NCBI GenBank assembly: GCA_002633005.1
Contig: NMRA01000180.1
Location: forward strand, 371,955-435,954
DNA from: Phoronis australis
Taxonomy: Eukaryota; Phoronida; Phoronidae
Length of the DNA stretch: 64,000 nucleotides
Reading direction: 5' to 3'
Each line of letters opens with the position of its first letter. The stretch's first letter is position 1. The notes under the pieces were generated by a model that was given only the letters and a program-made list of their open reading frames with translations, did no database searches and was not told the DNA's origin. Both the position numbers and the translations under genes were made by a program. Shown here piece after piece: positions 59,324-64,000 of this stretch.

Positions 59324-60237
59324 AGAGAAGTGACTTCACACTCTATGTGTTATTCTATTGATTTATACACGAAGTGAAGAGAGGTGTCTTCACACGCCGT
59401 GCTTTTCTATGGAATCTGTTGCTGGACTTGTTGTAAACAGTCAGTGATTAGTGTTAGTAACACGAGGCACTTGAAATCTGCTATTGTCAGAACTTTCCGA
59501 CTATTCATACTTATGACATTGTGGTACAAAATTTGTATGAGGTTAGCTGTGAAACAGATGATTCAAGGGCAGTGGACTATAGGGAGGTTTTCAGGCTTAA
59601 ATTCAAGTTGGGAGGCAACGAGTTCTGTCTATGGATCAGTGTTTCACCTCGATTCATTTTCCATGTTTTAAGGACTTGATAAAGAACAGCCTCTTGCTGT
59701 GTAATCCTGTTAAAGGACAAGTCTGTCTTGCTTAATGTATTTGTGGACCAGTTTGAAGAGTTTGTGAAACAGTTACGGAGAAAAACAGTATGTGAAATGT
59801 ATGAAAGAGAGCTCGTTTTTCCATGATGTTATTTATGTCATGCTCAACATTTTGTTAGTTGTTTGGAGCAAACGCCTATTCCTCCCCTAAATTATGTAAT
59901 AGTTATTGTTGGGAAGTTTTGAAATTCCATCTGCTCATACATCATGCTACGACATTGTTTGAACCCATGTGGAACGAAGAGCCAGAGTCTTGGAGGGAGA
60001 CTATTTCATTTCAGACCTGCATATACTGATAGCACAGAAGTGTCATTAATTAGAAAACCAGTTTATATTTCTTGTTTGTTGTTATTTAATATTGGTTATT
60101 GCGCATATATATTCTCATGATAATTATTCATCACTAATATTGACAAATAATCATGTAGAAATTCTTTGTAAATAGCTGACTGTGTGATGGATTGCCAGTG
60201 AGTATTGATGAAATACACAATTGATTTGCAGTTCTGC

Positions 60238-60578
60238 ATTAAAACTTTTACAAATTTGTTTTACAGAGTTCAAAACTTTACATTTTAGTAAAGCAAGGTA
60301 AAGGCCCCGTCGCACCAAACTCATTCTTAGAACACCCTAGCCAGTCTTTCTTAGTTTCCTTTCCCCATTTCAAGATCGCACTTTGAACCAACTTTGCATT
60401 ACTGGACCTTTGGATTGTGAGAAAACTCGGTCTTGGTCAGTGTGACAAGTCTAAATTTAAATCTTATCAAATTTGTGTTCCTGACTCCGCAATATCGCTC
60501 AGAATTTTGCCCAAGATTCATGTCTGTGTTCTTTAACACAGTACAAGACTGAAACAGGAAACAACACTGAAAAATAAA
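60238..60578 (+). terminator. Candidate polyadenylation signals of the M3 peptidase gene
   Basis: ATTAAA at 60238-60243, followed by a T-rich stretch, and AATAAA at 60573-60578. Either would give a 3' UTR of about 0.9 to 1.3 kb. Confidence 0.4.
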
Positions 60579-60846
60579 AGCTATATATTAACAATAATGA
60601 ATGCACCCCAGTTGGCTTCAACAACTGAAATGTAAAATGCAATCGACTACATGATATTTCAATAACAGATCAAATCAAAATACATTGCACACATACTCAC
60701 ACACAACAGGGGCCTTTTTATCAATGAGTCCATTGACTTGTCTTTTCAATGAAAAAAAATCAGAAACTCGCTACAAATAGCCAAAGATTGAAATCTTTAT
60801 CTTGTGTGTTCCTCAAGACATTTTGTTTTCTGTTTAGTCAAGCAGA

Positions 60847-61005
60847 CTACGGATTTTTATCTTTGGCTTCCAGTTGTAGACAGATTAGTTGATCTTCAAT
60901 CTTAGCCCGATTTTCATCAGTAGGCTGATTTTTAGAAGAAAGACGAAACCCAAAAGACTTCAAGGAACACCCATAGAGAAAGAGCAACCGTTCAAGCTGA
61001 GACAT
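60847..61005 (-). CDS. Unidentified 52-codon minus-strand open frame
   Basis: It starts MSQLERLLFLYGCSLKSFGF and ends LQLEAKDKNP before TAG. The composition, with many Glu, Lys and Asp, looks more protein-like than most short frames here, and the frame stays open a little upstream of the ATG. It could be a last exon of a minus-strand transcript, or chance. No family recognised. Confidence 0.2.
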   Translation of the reverse strand: MSQLERLLFLYGCSLKSFGFRLSSKNQPTDENRAKIEDQLICLQLEAKDKNP

Positions 61006-62040
61006 TGGCACAGTTGCACTATACTTTCATAACATCTGAGGATGTCATAAACTCTGAAATGAACACAGAAATATAAGTTTAACACAAAAGGTAGATATGT
61101 CGTTGTATACTTCTGATATTTTAATGCAAGCGATAAAAGTTTTTAGCAACAACAGATTGGAACAATTCACAGAAATTAATCAAATGGTAAAAGAAATTGT
61201 TACATAAAAGTTTTTGTCACCAGAACATATTTCCATTCCAACAAAGTAGTTTCATATAAAGAAAAAAGAGGACAAAAATGTAATAAAACGCATTTCAGAT
61301 AAGTTTCCTATAGCTAAGTTCTCCTACATCCAAAACTGGTAAAAATAACAAGTGGTCTGTCTTCTATTTATGATGACACTGGATTATAAGAACTCAGATT
61401 AGAAATGTTTAGGAATAATAAGCACAACTTGTGGTAAATCTAGTATCTACTGTCTTCCAACTTTCCTTATTGATCAGCTAAATCCTTTCTAAGATTTAAC
61501 TTACCATAAAAAAACAAGTTCAGCGCCTCTTTAGTTAGGTGTAACTCTTTTGGCTGGATTTTGGCACAGATAATTCTATCTAAGAGGCACTCATGTTCGA
61601 TGTTGTCAAAGATTAACTTGAAGCACCGAGCCACTTATAAGAATGAAGTAAGCGCCCCCAGTGTTCAGGTGAAGAAACCTGAATAACCACTCACAGGCAC
61701 TCTTACCATTAATGATTTTTAGTGCAAGTTATCGAAAGTGCAACTACGTGCAAAATGAATACTTTAAATCCACAACCATCTGCGACGCTCATCTCTCAAG
61801 TTAAATAATAATGTTAATACATATTATCAAAGTATCTAGAACTAAATATGAGACACTTGAGCTAATTATATTAAATTAATCTTCCAGACTACAAGGCAGT
61901 AGTCTCAGCAACTTGTAGTTTTGTCTGATGAGGGAGTTGTGTGGCAAGACTGCGTGGTTTGAGAGTCAGCATAATATTTTGCAGAAGCTGGTAAATAGGG
62001 TTATGCAGACCATGGTAATGGATCCACTTTGGCACTAGAC

Positions 62041-62165
62041 GGATCTACTTCTCACTCAGCGGATCTACTTCTCACTCGGCAGATCTACTTCTCACTCAGT
62101 GGATCTACTTCTCACTCAGCGGATCTACTTCTCACTCAGCGGATCTACTTCTCACTCAGTGGATC
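62041..62165. repeat. 20-bp tandem repeat, six copies
   Basis: Units of GGATCTACTTCTCACTCAGC, 62041-62160, with single-base variants (CGGC, CAGT), plus a final GGATC. The period is not a multiple of three, so the short open frame across it is not evidence of coding. Confidence 0.95.
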
Positions 62166-62674
62166 GCCAACAAGCACCAGTCTTCCTCCTTCACAAACTG
62201 CACACGAGTTCCCATTAATTGAACTATTTTTTCACCAATAGAATTCTATTCCCACTTGCTGTATTTCTTTTCACATGACTTGCAAACCTGATCTGATGAG
62301 CACACTTATTTTCTTACAAACTACACCCCTTTAAATTCAGCAACAGAAGGCATTGCTTGCACATAATATGCATAATGCTTTGAACAAAGTCTACCTGTAA
62401 ACTGAAACTGGGAGCACATGCGGTTCATGACAAAATAAATGTATTCATACAAACACAATTGCAATGCACGTGAAAAGAACTAAAGCATAAGAATCTAATC
62501 AATAAGGCATCATCACCACGTATACAATGCCAAAGCTTAGCGACTGACCTGTGAATTTGTTCACCCGAGGTCACTGCAATAGGTAATACTAGACCAAAGC
62601 CCAAAACCAAACTGGTACAACTGCTCCACTGCTTTAACCAGATATCGCAATCACATTACTGATGCTAGGACATC

Positions 62675-62830
62675 TTAAACTAAACCAAAGCCCTGCGACT
62701 GCTCAATGGCTTTAACTAGCTTCTCTTGTAGTCTCTGTTTATTAGTGTACTTGGGTAGGTCCAACAGGTTGAAACAAGTGTGTGCCACAGGTAAGAAATC
62801 TTCTCCGCCTCCAACAGGCTGAATTATTAC
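62675..62830 (-). CDS. HERC4: HERC4-like terminal exon with catalytic Cys
   Basis: The acceptor is TTGACAG and the stop TAA is at 62675-62677. It encodes 51 residues with the catalytic Cys in VAHTCFN. The C-terminal tail after it has the usual HECT length, with an aromatic residue four from the end (GFGLV). Confidence 0.92.
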   Translation of the reverse strand, partial: VIIQPVGGGEDFLPVAHTCFNLLDLPKYTNKQRLQEKLVKAIEQSQGFGLV

Positions 62831-63606
62831 CTGTCAAGTAAAACATTGGCGTGAAGAAACTAGCAACTTTAACACTATTCGATAGAGTAAAACAAAAAGA
62901 CACCTTCGTGATTAGAATGTTCAATTATTTTACAGAAGAAGTCCTTATTGTCATACCTCATGGCTAGGATTTGACACGTGGACTGACAACTTATAATTAA
63001 CACAAGTGACCAACAGAGTGGTGCTATACTTGGACACTCTCCTATGCTCATAAAGACATAATAATTCATTGTTTCATTCATGAGGCATTTATCACCTTTG
63101 TTACAGTGGCTGCAAGAGATTACAAGGAGATTTCTTTCTCCAGATTTATCTCTAATGATAGAAACAGTAATATGTCCTTTTACAACCACCATACCTCAGA
63201 CATTCAACAGAATGGTCAGTAATACGTCCTTTTACAACCACCATACCTGACATTCAACAGAATGGTCAGTAATACGTCCTTTTACAACCACCATACCTCA
63301 GACATTCAACAGAATGGTCAGTCTGTGGTAAAGCATATTACGCAACAGCTCTTCAACAACCGAGCTGCACACAATTTTTTTTCTCGGGCCATGCCGTTTT
63401 CTACCCTGACTATGTTAACCACACTTATCAAAAGCCATCTGCAAATCAAAAAAATATCTAGTTCTCTGGTAGCAGCTGAAGCAAAGTGGATTCTCTTTTT
63501 CGCACTGTTTTAACTTTTGATCAGAAGCACACGATAGAAGAGCACAAACTAACCTTAACAGCTTTCATCCCTAATATAGGGATTCTATCACTTCCCGTCA
63601 AGAAGA
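62675..63606 (-). CDS. HERC4: HERC4-like HECT E3 ubiquitin ligase, last two exons (gene continues past right edge)
   Basis: C-terminal end of a HECT-domain ubiquitin ligase. Minus-strand exons are 63554-63606 (LTGSDRIPILGMKAVK) and 62675-62830 (VIIQPVGGGEDFLPVAHTCF, then NLLDLPKYTNKQRL, ending QSQGFGLV and TAA). The Cys in HTCFN is the catalytic Cys that carries ubiquitin as a thioester. FNLLDLPKY and the GGGE insert just before it point to the HERC3/HERC4 type; HERC4 is the closer by memory. The junction is in phase 0, and the upstream exon must end one base into a codon. The RCC1-like repeats and most of the HECT domain lie beyond base 64000. The gene is convergent with the M3 peptidase. 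Confidence 0.88.
63174..63322. repeat. 52-bp tandem repeat, three copies, in the HERC4 last intron
   Basis: Three units starting GTCCTTTTACAACCACCATA at 63174, 63226 and 63276. The middle one is 2 bp shorter; the last stops after GGTCAGT. They are nearly identical. Confidence 0.92.
63554..63606 (-). CDS. HERC4: HERC4-like penultimate exon
   Basis: 53 bases between ATTTTCAG and GTTAGT. It encodes FLTGSDRIPILGMKAVK, the conserved F-TG(S/T)-R-P--G block of HECT domains. Confidence 0.88.
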
Positions 63607-64000
63607 CTGAAAATTCAAAGGAAAAGGAAAATTAATGCAATTATGTTTTGAGTGCAGAATATCACACAGCAACTGTAACACCATGAACAGCAACAATGTT
63701 CTGTCAGATTTGTCAACCAAGTAAATAACTCGTACCGTTCCCCATTTTTACAGGAATTTCTAAGAAATAAAAAAACAGAAGACAACACATCTCTTGATGA
63801 TATGGATAAACATAGGAATTTATAGTTGTACAATATACTGATGCATAATTTACACTGTCAAGTACGCCAGCATAAAATGAAAAACAAGAATATTGTTGAC
63901 TAAAATAAGCTGCGACAATAATGTTCGTGTAGACCCAAGCAACAAATGCTCACAATCAACACAAAGTGATCCTTCCATCCCAAGAACATAGATTCCATTT
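63607..64000 (-). other. HERC4 intron at window edge
   Basis: No exon is recognised up to the end of the window. The preceding HECT exon should lie beyond it. Confidence 0.5.

Larger units (their letters stand above)
59324..62674. other. 3' UTR of the M3 peptidase and 3' flank or UTR of HERC4-like gene
   Basis: Convergent 3' ends. No conserved exon is seen. It holds a short minus-strand frame (60847-61005) and the 20-bp repeat at 62041. Confidence 0.5.

Noticed and set aside
62875-63192. 105-codon minus-strand frame in the HERC4 last intron, with a CSHCNKGDKC stretch
   Set aside because: It looks like a zinc-binding motif at first, but only two Cys pairs occur without a family context, and the HERC4 exons join correctly in frame across it.

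Overview
The window is eukaryotic nuclear DNA. Genes are split into short exons with GT/AG introns, intergenic and intronic DNA is AT-rich, and repeats and foldback elements are common. The gene set is conserved animal housekeeping and signalling: CPSF4, a G-alpha-12/13, an M3 oligopeptidase A-like protease and a HERC4-type E3 ligase. Two points suggest a non-vertebrate metazoan: an oligopeptidase-A-type M3 gene, which as far as I know vertebrates lack, and a CPSF4 with two CCHC knuckles, as in insect Clipper. I cannot name the species; a marine invertebrate, possibly a deuterostome, is a guess.

Layout: (1) 719-7619, + strand, the 3' five coding exons of CPSF4; its 5' part lies before the window. 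A polyA signal near 8238 and a 52-bp minisatellite (8323-8630) follow. (2) 14642-40243, - strand, a complete three-exon G-alpha-12/13 gene (362 codons predicted) with a 24-kb first intron full of repeats. (3) 40244-40489, a 246-bp shared promoter region carrying a perfect CRE and a palindromic ETS site. (4) 40490-59323, + strand, a 17-exon M3-family metallopeptidase (719 codons predicted) with a mitochondrial-type N-terminus. Its zinc helix HEFGH is intact, but the expected third zinc ligand Glu is His and a conserved downstream His is Tyr. (5) 62675-63606, - strand, the last two exons of a HERC4-like HECT ubiquitin ligase running off the right edge. Transcription is therefore convergent, divergent, convergent.

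The assembly holds four near-identical direct duplications, each abutting a gap: single n at 4526, 23391 and 55947, and a 916-n run at 50603-51518. Two of them duplicate exons of the M3 gene (exon 11, and exons 13 plus 14). The copies differ by scattered substitutions and small indels. In three of the four, a repeat element lies at the break in one copy only. The best reading is unmerged haplotypes of a highly heterozygous diploid, broken where the haplotypes differ by a mobile-element insertion. It is not a true tandem exon duplication: adding the duplicate exon pair would break the reading frame.

The remaining DNA is intron or intergenic, with at least four interspersed repeat families. One has 222-bp copies identical over 51 kb, and one consists of foldback elements in the CPSF4 introns and the G-alpha intron. 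I found no tRNA, rRNA, CRISPR or prokaryotic features.
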